From CAWHHZ01 sp963829355 (GTDB lineage: Bacteria; Acidobacteriota; Thermoanaerobaculia; Gp7-AA8; JAHWKK01), in NCBI GenBank assembly GCA_963829355.1, contig CAWHHZ010000011.1, positions 62,001 to 126,000 of the forward strand: a stretch of 64,000 nucleotides of DNA, in the 5' to 3' direction. Below, piece by piece: positions 51,880 to 59,823 of the stretch (positions are counted from its first letter, which is position 1; each line of letters starts with the position of its first letter). A program made the position numbers and the translations under genes. The notes below the pieces were generated by a model. That model was not told where the DNA came from and made no database searches. It was given only the letters and a program-made list of their open reading frames with translations.

Positions 51880-51967
51880 GATTCTCTTCCTTTTAGCACA
51901 GTGGCAGCTGAGCTTGCCGAGGCTGGTTCAAGACTTGCTCTAGCAAGGCGCCGAGGAGGTAAAACCT

Positions 51968-52273
51968 ATGAAAACGAAATCAATTGTCGTACTCACCGTA
52001 CTTCTGGCAATTTTCGCAGTGAGCTGCCGCACCATCGCGACTGCGACCCCCGATGAGCTCGATCCGCAGGCGATCGAGGCTTCGATCCGTTCGCAGATCC
52101 TCACCGAGTATCCCAGCGAAACGTTTGCGATCGGTATCGACGTCACCGACGCTGGCGTGGTGACCTTCGAAGGAACGGTCGACACTGCTGAGCAGCAGCG
52201 CCGCATTCCGCAGCTCGCGCAGAACGTTGCAGGCGTGACGAAGATCTTCAATCGTCTCTCCGTCAGACGCTGA
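51968..52273 (+). CDS. BON-domain lipoprotein
   Basis: A 101-residue protein with a lipoprotein signal (lipobox AVSC at residue 20) and a single BON domain (IRSQILTEYPSETFAIGIDVTDAGVVTFEGTVDTAEQ split over strands, ending VTKIFNRLSV). BON proteins bind phospholipid and often protect the envelope under osmotic stress. GAGGAGGT precedes the ATG, and an intrinsic terminator follows 26 bp after the stop. Confidence 0.85.
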   Translation: MKTKSIVVLTVLLAIFAVSCRTIATATPDELDPQAIEASIRSQILTEYPSETFAIGIDVTDAGVVTFEGTVDTAEQQRRIPQLAQNVAGVTKIFNRLSVRR

Positions 52274-52298
52274 TCAGCCCTGACATCAACGTGAAGAG

Positions 52299-52323
52299 GC
52301 AGCCAGAAATGGCTGCTTTTTTT
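52299..52323 (+). terminator. Intrinsic terminator of the BON gene
   Basis: GCAGCCA pairs with TGGCTGC around GAAA and runs into seven T residues. Confidence 0.87.
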
Positions 52324-52342
52324 GTGTCTTGTATTCGCGGGA

Positions 52343-52411
52343 GTGACGACGTCGCAGTGGACCTACATTCTCATTGGCGCTGTCGTCGTATTGCTGATCC
52401 TGGCTCTGTGA
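52343..52411 (+). CDS. Candidate 22-residue membrane microprotein
   Basis: A GTG-initiated frame encodes MTTSQWTYILIGAVVVLLIL followed by Ala-Leu and TGA: a polar N-terminus and one hydrophobic helix. It lies between the BON terminator and a 12-bp hairpin, so it would need its own promoter (TTGTGT and TATTCG lie just upstream). GCGGGA before the GTG is closer than an ideal ribosome-binding site. Many bacteria carry such single-helix peptides, but nothing here proves translation. Confidence 0.35.
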   Translation: MTTSQWTYILIGAVVVLLILAL

Positions 52412-52417
52412 GCAAAG

Positions 52418-52444
52418 GCCAGCCGGTCGTCACGACCGGCTGGC
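52418..52444 (+). terminator. 12-bp perfect hairpin
   Basis: GCCAGCCGGTCG pairs with CGACCGGCTGGC around TCA, seven bases after the microprotein stop and ten before the next ATG. There is no T-run (GCCCCCC follows), so it may instead influence translation of the cysteine-peptidase gene. Confidence 0.5.
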
Positions 52445-52454
52445 GCCCCCCACA

Positions 52455-53630
52455 ATGAAACTGTCCCCTGCAAGACGTCCGTTCGCACTGACGCTCATCG
52501 TGGTGCCGATCGTTCTGTTGACTGCTTGTCTGTCACCCAGGCCGCTGACCGAACGGCCCAGCCCGCGGGCCTACGTCCTGCCGGAAGTACCTCTGGAGCG
52601 ATGGGGGGACAATACCTGCGGTGCCGGGGCGCTCGCGACCGTGATGCGTCACCACGGTCAGCAGGTCAGCGAGGAAGATCTGGTCCCGCTCCTTCCCACA
52701 GGACGGAATGGCGGTGTTGTTTCGGTTGATCTCCTCATCGCAGCGAAACGATATGGATTCGATGCGGAACTGATCCGTGGCGATGAAGAGGCAGTCCGTG
52801 GTTCGCTGGAGGATGGTGAGCCGGTGATCCTGATGATCCGGGTCGTGAACTTTCCCGGCGTAGGAAAAGATCTCTTTCACTACATCGTCCTGGACGGCCA
52901 TGATCCGGACAAGGGACTCTACCGTGCCCAGTTCGGTGATGCGAAGGCTCGCTGGATCTCACTTTCTGCACTGGACGGGCAGTGGGCTGCGACCGACTAC
53001 GCGACTCTTCTGCTGTCTCCAGCCAGCGATCAGTCAATGGCCGGCGGCGTCACGGCGCTTCGTCGCGCCGTCGTCCTCGAGGAGGAGGGGCGCCTCGAGG
53101 AGGCGGTCGAGCTGTATCGCGCGATTACCGAGGCCAATCCCCGCTCCGCGATCCCCTGGCTGAACCTGGGTAATGTGCAGATGAAGCTCGGCCGGATCGA
53201 CGACGCGGAAGAGTCGTATCGCAACGCCATTGACCTCTCTCCCGGCAGCAGGGATGCGATGAACAATCTCGCCTGGCTGCTCGCGAGCGAGCGTCGCTCG
53301 CTCGAGGAGGCGGAACTTCTTGCCAGACGCGCCGTTCTGGAGCCGGGTCCCGACGCGTTTCTCTATCTCGATACTCTCGGAGAGGTTCTGCGAGCTCAGG
53401 GGAAGTGCGAAGAGGCCATCGACGAGCTCGAGCGAGCCGTCTTCTCGGTCCCCGAGTCGCAGAGCTCCTATCGAGCCCCGCTTCTGATGAATCTCGGACG
53501 AGCGCAGATCGATTGCGACCGAGCCACCGATGCCAGGAAGACCCTCCGTCACGTGCTCGAGGCCACGACAGAGGAGGCGCTGGTGAGGGAGGCGACCGCG
53601 ACGCTGGAAGCGCTCGAGGCAGACCGTTGA
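52455..53630 (+). CDS. PA2778-like C39-family cysteine peptidase lipoprotein with TPR repeats
   Basis: A 391-residue lipoprotein (lipobox LLTAC, C25). Residues 45-190 form a C39 peptidase-like domain with C55 in DNTCGAGAL, H142 in DLFHYIVLDGHD and D150, a complete catalytic triad. Residues about 200-390 hold TPR repeats (AIPWLNLGNVQMKLGRIDDAEESYRNAI-type helices). The domain order matches the PA2778 family, whose substrate is unknown. Its ATG lies directly after a stable hairpin. Confidence 0.85.
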   Translation: MKLSPARRPFALTLIVVPIVLLTACLSPRPLTERPSPRAYVLPEVPLERWGDNTCGAGALATVMRHHGQQVSEEDLVPLLPTGRNGGVVSVDLLIAAKRYGFDAELIRGDEEAVRGSLEDGEPVILMIRVVNFPGVGKDLFHYIVLDGHDPDKGLYRAQFGDAKARWISLSALDGQWAATDYATLLLSPASDQSMAGGVTALRRAVVLEEEGRLEEAVELYRAITEANPRSAIPWLNLGNVQMKLGRIDDAEESYRNAIDLSPGSRDAMNNLAWLLASERRSLEEAELLARRAVLEPGPDAFLYLDTLGEVLRAQGKCEEAIDELERAVFSVPESQSSYRAPLLMNLGRAQIDCDRATDARKTLRHVLEATTEEALVREATATLEALEADR

Positions 53631-53649
53631 AGTGGGATGCTCCGGAAGC

Positions 53650-54138
53650 TCAATCGACGAGCTGCTGCAGCAGCATGACCACCGAGCCGTAGACAAGAGC
53701 GTCCTCGGCGAGGGCCAGAATCGTGTCGGGGATGCCGAGGTCTTGCGAAAGCGAGCGCCGGATCTGGAACGCGGCAAAGGTTCCGGCGAGCGCCGCGACC
53801 GCACCAGCAGACGCCGTCATCGCAATGCGATCGGTCTGCTTCTCTCCGCACACCATCGCTCCTGCGAGTGCGCCACACGCCATTCGTCCGAGCAGCGGGA
53901 TGGGTGCAGTGCGATCGCCTACGCCGGGGATCTTGTCGGCGATGACCTCACCCAGGGCGAGCGCGCTCAGTGCTGAGACGACCTTCTTTCCGTTCAGCCG
54001 GTCGCCGAGAGGACCGCTCTCGTCCTCATTGAGATTTCGGAGAAGGGCGCCGAAAAGCGGACCGGACATGCTCCTCATGCCGGAGAGGGTTCCGAGAGCG
54101 GACGCGAGCATCAGTTCGGTGGTTTGATTACGTTTCAT
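53650..54138 (-). CDS. DUF4126-family membrane protein
   Basis: A 162-residue protein with several glycine/alanine-rich hydrophobic segments and the N-terminal GTLSGMRSMSGPLF typical of DUF4126. GDRTAPIPLLGRMACGALAGAM is a second conserved block. Function unknown. It is convergent with the peptidase gene and 45 bp downstream of rsgA on the same strand. Confidence 0.8.
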   Translation of the reverse strand: MKRNQTTELMLASALGTLSGMRSMSGPLFGALLRNLNEDESGPLGDRLNGKKVVSALSALALGEVIADKIPGVGDRTAPIPLLGRMACGALAGAMVCGEKQTDRIAMTASAGAVAALAGTFAAFQIRRSLSQDLGIPDTILALAEDALVYGSVVMLLQQLVD

Positions 54139-54183
54139 GATGTTCTCCAGTGCAAGTCGAGGTCCTGATGAAGTGGTGGGGTT

Positions 54184-55326
54184 CTAGTCCAGCTCTTCAG
54201 ACATCCTGAGGTAGCGTTCGTAACGAGGAAGCTCCCCCTCTTCTGCCGCGGCCTTGACGGCGCATTCCGGTTCGTGGAGGTGCGAGCAATCGCGAAATCT
54301 GCACTCGGATGAGTAATTCTCGAACTCCTCAAAGTAGAACCGGAGGTGGTTGCGATCGAGCTGAAAGATTCCGAACTCGCGTATGCCGGGCGTGTCGATC
54401 AGTCTCGTTCCGTCTGGGAACTCGTAGAGCGTGGACGAGGTCGTCGTGTGTCGCCCTGTTCGTCCGCCGCTGTGGAGCTCCTGCGTCGCGATCTGCAGTT
54501 GCTGGTCAAGGGCGGTCAGGAGCGATGACTTCCCGACTCCGCTGTGACCGACGAGCACCGCGGTCTTCCCGGATACGACCTCGCGAAGCCGATCGAGTCC
54601 CTCTCCGGTCGATGCCGAGCAGAAGACGATCGGGATTCCGAGCGTGTGGTAGTCCGCGAGCTCTCCAGCGATCACCGCCCGTTCCTCTTGATCAGCCTGG
54701 TCGATCTTGTTGACGCAGATGACGGGATGAGCGCCGCCACGCTCGATCGCGATCAGGTACCGGTCGATGAGACCGGTCTTGAGTGGTGGCTCTTTAGCTG
54801 CCGAGACCTGAACGACCACATCGATGTTGGCGGCGACTACGCGTTCCTTGTCGGGAGAGAATGGGTCGGGACGGGAGAGGATGGTCCGGCGCGGCAGGAC
54901 CTCCTCGACGATCCAGTCCTTGTCGCGGCGGACGAGCGCCACCTCGTCACCGACCGCGATCAGATGCTTCTGCTCGGCCGCCATGTCGGCTGAAAGCCAG
55001 GCGGTGACGAGCTCGTCGCCCATCGCGACCTTGCATCTCTGCTTCCGAACGGTCACCACAGAGCCCCGGATCTTGTCGGGCTCTGCAGCCGGCGTCTCCG
55101 CTGCGGCAACTGCGCGGTTCTTCTTCCGTTTTTTCTGACGAGACGAGGTGCCCGCGCGTCTCAGCTCGTCTTCAGTCTCATCCCAGTGATCTTCCCAGTC
55201 GTCCATGTTCGGAGCAGGTCGTTTCCCGCTTTCCTCTGCTTTCCGAGTTTTCCTCAGATGCTTCAACCGCTCTTCTGATTTTCGCTTGCGGAGATCGTGC
55301 ATCATCCGCCGCAGATGTCGTTCCAT
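54184..55326 (-). CDS. rsgA: Ribosome biogenesis GTPase RsgA
   Basis: A circularly permuted GTPase that helps mature the 30S subunit. The 380 residues contain an OB-fold region (about 88-150), G4 motif NKID, G1 motif GHSGVGKSSL, G3 DTPG, and a C-terminal zinc site (C-x4-C-x-H-x5-C in SECRFRDCSHLHEPEC). The first 85 residues are highly charged (KRKSEERLKHLRKTRK, later KKRKKNR) and are longer than in most RsgA proteins. Confidence 0.95.
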   Translation of the reverse strand: MERHLRRMMHDLRKRKSEERLKHLRKTRKAEESGKRPAPNMDDWEDHWDETEDELRRAGTSSRQKKRKKNRAVAAAETPAAEPDKIRGSVVTVRKQRCKVAMGDELVTAWLSADMAAEQKHLIAVGDEVALVRRDKDWIVEEVLPRRTILSRPDPFSPDKERVVAANIDVVVQVSAAKEPPLKTGLIDRYLIAIERGGAHPVICVNKIDQADQEERAVIAGELADYHTLGIPIVFCSASTGEGLDRLREVVSGKTAVLVGHSGVGKSSLLTALDQQLQIATQELHSGGRTGRHTTTSSTLYEFPDGTRLIDTPGIREFGIFQLDRNHLRFYFEEFENYSSECRFRDCSHLHEPECAVKAAAEEGELPRYERYLRMSEELD

Positions 55327-55516
55327 CTCTGTCCTCCGCGATGGCTCATCGCCGGATCGTGATCGCTCGATCAGTGACGGACAGAACGCGCCTGCAGAAC
55401 CGACACGCCTGCCCGTGGGAGCTGAATCTCCCCGGAAAGGTTGCAGGTGTGCATAGGCGGCTACTCCTCGAAATGAAGCTGGTTAAGATGCTGACTGCGT
55501 ACAGTGATGATAGCGC

Positions 55517-55562
55517 ATGCCTCATCGCGACTGAGGAATCCGGGCGGTGGACCTGCATCACC
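55517..55562. repeat. Fragment of the dispersed intergenic repeat
   Basis: CTCATCGCGACTGAGGAATCCGG-type sequence, similar to modules at 40.0 and 61.0 kb. The 326-bp gap from 55327 to 55652 otherwise holds only the rsgA promoter region and no gene I can support. Confidence 0.55.
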
Positions 55563-55652
55563 CCCCCCAGGTTCCTCCTCTCCCGTATTTCCAGAGCAGC
55601 GTCTCGCTCGAGAGTGCGAAAGTGAGACAGGGAGTGTTCGTCTCCGCTGCCG

Positions 55653-56651
55653 TCAGTCGGTGGCAGCCTCCGTCGTGGTCTGGTTCGCTGTTGTCGAAAC
55701 GCCCGAATCGAGAGGACGGATTTCGAGCCGGTTCTCTTCGAGCAGTGGAACCAGGATCAGGTTTCTTTCCGCATCGACTCCGAAGTCGGCGGGTGAGGCA
55801 AGATTTTCGAGGATCGGCTCGAAGGGACCCGCGGGTGATCCCCTATAGACCGCCTGTCCTTCCCAGCTCGAGATCAGAAACGAGCCATCCGGTGCGCGAC
55901 CGATTCCGTCCAGTCCTCCTGCCGGCAGTGTCACGACATCACTCTTCGTTCCGTCGGACAGACGGTACAGCTCGTTCGAACGGAAGCTGACGACCCAGAG
56001 ATCGTCGCCGTCGACCAGGAGTCCGTTCGGCCCGTTCAGTTCGGGACCGCTGGCAACCGTCTCGACTTCTCCCGCCGGTGTGATCCGGTAGACCGCATCC
56101 GTGCCGCTCGGTTCGAAGCCGGCGGTCCCGGCGCGCATTCCGCTGTCCGACGCATACACACCTCCACCCGGTGCTGCTGCCAGGTCGTTGAGGAAGGTGG
56201 AGCCCGGCACCGGAATCGATCCGAGCATCTGTCCACTGCGCCGGTCGAACCGGCGGATCTGATTGATGTCCGTTACCCAGAGCTCGTTCCCGACGATTGC
56301 CATTCCTTTGGGAGCATTCAGCTCGGTCTCTTTACTATCGCCGTCGATCCACTCACTGTTGGTCGTGCGACTCGACGCATTCATCCGCGTGATGTAGCCG
56401 TTGTCATCGACCCCGAGCGGATTTCCGCCGATGTTGCTGATGTAGTAGACATCCTCCTCGGGATCGTGGAGAACCGACTCGGGTGTGGCGAATCCCTCGC
56501 TCAGCGTCGCCGTCTCCGGAGGCTCGTGCGATGACTCGGTAGCCGGCTCGTTTGGAGCTACCGCCACCGACGCATCCTCTTCCCCAGAGCAAGCTGTGAA
56601 CAGCATCAGTAAGATGAAGCCGAGAGAAATGATTGTCAGCCGTTTCGTCAC
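55653..56651 (-). CDS. SMP-30/NHL-type beta-propeller lipoprotein
   Basis: A 332-residue lipoprotein (lipobox LFTAC near residue 21) with repeated propeller blades: VYYISNIGGN, GNELWVTDINQIRRFDR, GGGVYASDSG, GDDLWVVSFRSNELYRL and GSFLISSWEGQAVYRG. The fold suggests a gluconolactonase-like or binding role, but the substrate is unknown. GTG at 56651 follows GAGGTGACAAC and gives a compact signal; the ATG at 56669 would add six residues. Confidence 0.78.
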   Translation of the reverse strand: MTKRLTIISLGFILLMLFTACSGEEDASVAVAPNEPATESSHEPPETATLSEGFATPESVLHDPEEDVYYISNIGGNPLGVDDNGYITRMNASSRTTNSEWIDGDSKETELNAPKGMAIVGNELWVTDINQIRRFDRRSGQMLGSIPVPGSTFLNDLAAAPGGGVYASDSGMRAGTAGFEPSGTDAVYRITPAGEVETVASGPELNGPNGLLVDGDDLWVVSFRSNELYRLSDGTKSDVVTLPAGGLDGIGRAPDGSFLISSWEGQAVYRGSPAGPFEPILENLASPADFGVDAERNLILVPLLEENRLEIRPLDSGVSTTANQTTTEAATD

Positions 56652-56807
56652 GTTGTCACCTCGTTTCATCAGCTTCCCATTTCATGAATCGGGCCCGATA
56701 CGGGACTGAATTACACTCGCCTAAACCCCGATGTTGTCAAATGTTTCCCTCGGTCTGTCATTATTCTGCCCCATTACGTTTCCAGAATCCCGGACGGAGG
56801 TGATTCG

Positions 56808-58073
56808 ATGAGATTGATGACTGCCGCGCTGTGCCTTCTCGTGACGATTCCGGCGAGCGGAGACTATCCCGCCGCGTGGACCGAACCGGTGGATCCGTTC
56901 ACGATCGTTGGAAATGTTCACTACGTCGGTACGGCGGATCTCGCCTCGTACCTGATCACGACACCGGATGGCCATATTCTGATTGACGCACCGATGGAGG
57001 AGAACGTGCCGCTCCTCCTTTCCTCGATCAGGACTCTCGGTTTCGATCCAGGTGACGTGAAGGTACTTCTCAACACGCACGCTCATTTCGATCATGCGGG
57101 AGGCTTCGCGGCACTGAAGAGAGAGACAGGTGCGCGACTTCTGGCGTCTCCCGCGGATGCGGAGTTGCTCGAACGAGGTGGATCAGGCGACTTCGCTTTC
57201 GGCGACACCGCGACGTTTCCCCCGGTGGAGGTCGACGGTCTCATCGAGGATGGGCAGGTGGTCGATCTGGGAGGAGCCCGGCTCCGGGCAATCGCAACGC
57301 CCGGCCACACAAAGGGGGGCACGAGTTGGGTGATGCAGATCGAAGATTCAGGGCACGAGCTCACCGTACTCTTTGCCAACTCCATGTCGGCTCCGGGCTA
57401 CGATCTTGTCGACAACCCTCGATACCCCGAGATCATGAGCGACTACCGGGCCAGCTTCGAGCGGCTGGCGTCGATCGATGCAGACGTGTTCCTGCCGACT
57501 CACGGCTCGTTTATCAGATTGCGCGACAAGATCGCTGCGATGCATGAGAATCCGCTTTCTAATCCATTTGTCGATCCCGGTGCCGCAAAGCGCTACGTCG
57601 AGCGGTGGAGTCGGATCGTCGAGGCGCAATACGACGAACAGATGGCTACCGCCGCGGTCGATACGCTGCTCGACCGGTTTCATCTGGCCGCCTCCGAGGC
57701 CGACGGCGAACGCTACTTCTCTTACTTCGCTCCTGATGGGATCTTCATCGGAACTGATGCAGGGGAGCGGTGGAACGTTGACCAGTTCCGGTCGTTCGCC
57801 GAGCCGTACTTCAGCCGTGGTCAGGGGTGGACCTATCGGCCAGTCTCGAGGAATGTCTACGTCAATGGACAAACGGCGTGGTTTGACGAAATTCTAGAGA
57901 ACGATTCCTACGGGATCACACGCGGAACAGGTGTTCTCGTCAGGGAAGGCGAAGAGTGGCGGATCGCGCAGTACCACCTGACCATTCCGATCCCGAATGA
58001 AGTTGCGGAGGACGTCGTGAACCTGATCCGGGAGCTGGCTGCCTCAGAGCCACTTGCGCCGGCGAAAGAATAG
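56808..58073 (+). CDS. Subclass B3-like metallo-beta-lactamase-fold hydrolase with SnoaL-type C-terminal domain
   Basis: A 421-residue exported protein (signal about 1-19). The N-terminal domain has zinc motifs HAHFDH, PGHTKGG and the later HG, arranged as in subclass B3 enzymes. The C-terminal 130 residues (DTLLDRFHLAASEADGERYFSYFAPDGIF onward) are an NTF2/SnoaL-like domain ending VREGEEWRIAQYHLTIP. The combination suggests a hydrolase of small esters or lactams of unknown specificity; antibiotic hydrolysis is not shown. GGAGGTGA precedes the ATG. Confidence 0.85.
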   Translation: MRLMTAALCLLVTIPASGDYPAAWTEPVDPFTIVGNVHYVGTADLASYLITTPDGHILIDAPMEENVPLLLSSIRTLGFDPGDVKVLLNTHAHFDHAGGFAALKRETGARLLASPADAELLERGGSGDFAFGDTATFPPVEVDGLIEDGQVVDLGGARLRAIATPGHTKGGTSWVMQIEDSGHELTVLFANSMSAPGYDLVDNPRYPEIMSDYRASFERLASIDADVFLPTHGSFIRLRDKIAAMHENPLSNPFVDPGAAKRYVERWSRIVEAQYDEQMATAAVDTLLDRFHLAASEADGERYFSYFAPDGIFIGTDAGERWNVDQFRSFAEPYFSRGQGWTYRPVSRNVYVNGQTAWFDEILENDSYGITRGTGVLVREGEEWRIAQYHLTIPIPNEVAEDVVNLIRELAASEPLAPAKE

Positions 58074-59018
58074 AAACAATCCGAAACACGCGAGGAAGAT
58101 GATCCCGAGGATCACGGGATAACCCCACCGCGAGCTGAGCTCGGGCATGTAGTGAAAGTTCATTCCGTAGATCCCGGCGATCATGGTGGGTATCGCCGCA
58201 ATCGCGACCCAGGCGGAGATTTTCCTCATGTCTTCGTTCTGGCGGATGCTGAGCTGCGCCAGATGGGCTTCGAGGATCGACGTCAGCAGGTCCCGGAAAC
58301 CCTCGACCTGCTCGACGACGCGAAGCATGTGGTCGTGCGCGTCCCGGAAATACGTTTTGATCTCCTCAGGAATCCACGGAGAGGGCAGATCGGCGAGCTG
58401 ATCGAGGGGGATCACAAGCGGAGCAGTCGAGCGGTGAAACTCGAGAACCTCTCGCTTCAGGTAATAGATCCGCTCGGCTGGATTTTCGATCTCGGGTGAG
58501 AACACCTGTTCCTCGAGCTCGTCGATATCCTGAGCGACTCCCTCGATGACCGGCAGGTAATCGTCGACCACGCGATCGACGATCGCGTGGAGGACCGCGG
58601 CCGGTCCGAATTTGAGAAGCTCCGGCATCTGGTCGAGACGATCTCGAACGCTCGACAGGCGGCTCGCTTCTCCGTGCCGGACCACGATGATGAACTTCTC
58701 TCCGAGAAAGATCAGAATCTCGCCCGCTTCGATCACCTCGGTCGAGTCGACGTAGCGGAGCGTCTTGAGAACGAAGAACGTCGATTCGCCGTAGTGTTCC
58801 AGCTTTGGACGCTGGTGGGCGTGAATGGCGTCCTCCACGGCGAGCTCGTGAAGCGAGAAGATCTCCCGCACCTCCTCGAACTCCTGGTCTTCCGGCTCAT
58901 ACAACCCAATCCACACGAAGGCATCATCGTGCCGGCTCGCGGCTCTGCACGCCTCCGCCGGAGTGTCCGTGCCGGGGATCCGGCGTCCCTCGTGGTAGGC
59001 CGCGCAATCGACAATCAT
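58044..59018 (-). CDS. corA: CorA-family magnesium/divalent cation transporter
   Basis: A 324-residue transporter with a long cytoplasmic domain, two C-terminal transmembrane helices, the selectivity motif YGMNF between them, and a basic tail (FFRRRKWL). It probably imports Mg2+, Co2+ or Ni2+; nickel uptake would suit the hydrogenases but is not indicated. Start at 59018; a TATACT box lies only a few bases upstream, so a very short leader is possible. Its 3' end overlaps the convergent hydrolase gene by 30 bp. Confidence 0.93.
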   Translation of the reverse strand: MIVDCAAYHEGRRIPGTDTPAEACRAASRHDDAFVWIGLYEPEDQEFEEVREIFSLHELAVEDAIHAHQRPKLEHYGESTFFVLKTLRYVDSTEVIEAGEILIFLGEKFIIVVRHGEASRLSSVRDRLDQMPELLKFGPAAVLHAIVDRVVDDYLPVIEGVAQDIDELEEQVFSPEIENPAERIYYLKREVLEFHRSTAPLVIPLDQLADLPSPWIPEEIKTYFRDAHDHMLRVVEQVEGFRDLLTSILEAHLAQLSIRQNEDMRKISAWVAIAAIPTMIAGIYGMNFHYMPELSSRWGYPVILGIIFLACFGLFLFFRRRKWL

Positions 59019-59097
59019 GGGGAGAGTATAGAGGAGCGGGTGGAGGTGAGGATTTCTTGCGGCCCTGTTCTCAGAACCGAAGTGCACGACAGTCAAA

Positions 59098-59137
59098 TAC
59101 TCACCCGATCCTTCGCTGCGCTCAGGATGACAGTCGT
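59098..59137. repeat. Fragment of the dispersed intergenic repeat
   Basis: CCGATCCTTCGCTGCGCTCA followed by GGATGACAGTCG, one module only, located between corA and the ECF sigma gene. Confidence 0.75.
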
Positions 59138-59205
59138 TCGGGGTGCGCTGCCTCGAGGTCTCGACCTCCAGCGAACGCATCTCCTTCCGGCTGTGTTATA
59201 CGACG

Positions 59206-59823
59206 ATGATGAGGAACTCCTGGACCGCAGCAGGGACGAACGCGGCGAATGTGCCCGACACGCCGCTCGCACTGGCGGCGTACCGTCGGGAGGAGGGTGC
59301 CTTCGAGGCGCTGATCGCTGCCTTCGAGAAGCCGCTATTCAACTACGTGTACCGTCTCCTGCTCGACCCGCACGATTCCGAGGAGGTCGTGCAGGATACA
59401 TTCATTCGTGCGCACAAGGCGCTGACGCGGAAGTACAGCGAGGCTCAGTGCCGTGAGCTCCAGCTTCGTGCCTGGCTCTTTCGGATCGCCCGCAATCTGA
59501 GCCGGAACAAGCGGCGGGGAAAGCGGCACGAGCTCGAGCAGCAGATCTCGGAAACGGGGATGGAGCTCGAGTCCGTCTCGCCACTCTCGATCGTCTGTGA
59601 GGTCGAGAAGCGCCAGGATCTCGAACGGCTCGACGACGCGATCAGGAGTCTGCCGGAAGAGGTACGGGAGCTCATCATTCTTCGTTTCATCGAGGAAATG
59701 TCCTACGCGGAGATCGCCGAGACGACTGGCTCGAGCGAGGCGTCACTGCGCGGGAAGGTGTTCCGGTCGTTGCGTGCCCTGCGCGATGCGCTCTCGGAAG
59801 GGGAGATGACTCATGCGATGTAA
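59206..59823 (+). CDS. ECF-type RNA polymerase sigma factor
   Basis: A 205-residue sigma factor with only regions 2 and 4. Region 2 spans about residues 25-95 (LFNYVYRLLLDPHDSEEVVQDTFI, then LRAWLFRIARN). Region 4 is near 145-200 (LPEEVRELIILRFIEEMSYAEIAE and SSEASLRGKVFRSLRAL). The start at 59206 (MMRNSW) was chosen because upstream codons come from the dispersed repeat. Its last 11 bp overlap the start of the fusion gene that follows, the usual arrangement for a sigma/anti-sigma pair. Confidence 0.9.
   Translation: MMRNSWTAAGTNAANVPDTPLALAAYRREEGAFEALIAAFEKPLFNYVYRLLLDPHDSEEVVQDTFIRAHKALTRKYSEAQCRELQLRAWLFRIARNLSRNKRRGKRHELEQQISETGMELESVSPLSIVCEVEKRQDLERLDDAIRSLPEEVRELIILRFIEEMSYAEIAETTGSSEASLRGKVFRSLRALRDALSEGEMTHAM

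Noticed and set aside
55341..55625. A 94-codon frame between rsgA and the beta-propeller lipoprotein gene
   Set aside because: No ribosome-binding site or family motif; it runs through a repeat fragment, and the composition differs from neighbouring genes.
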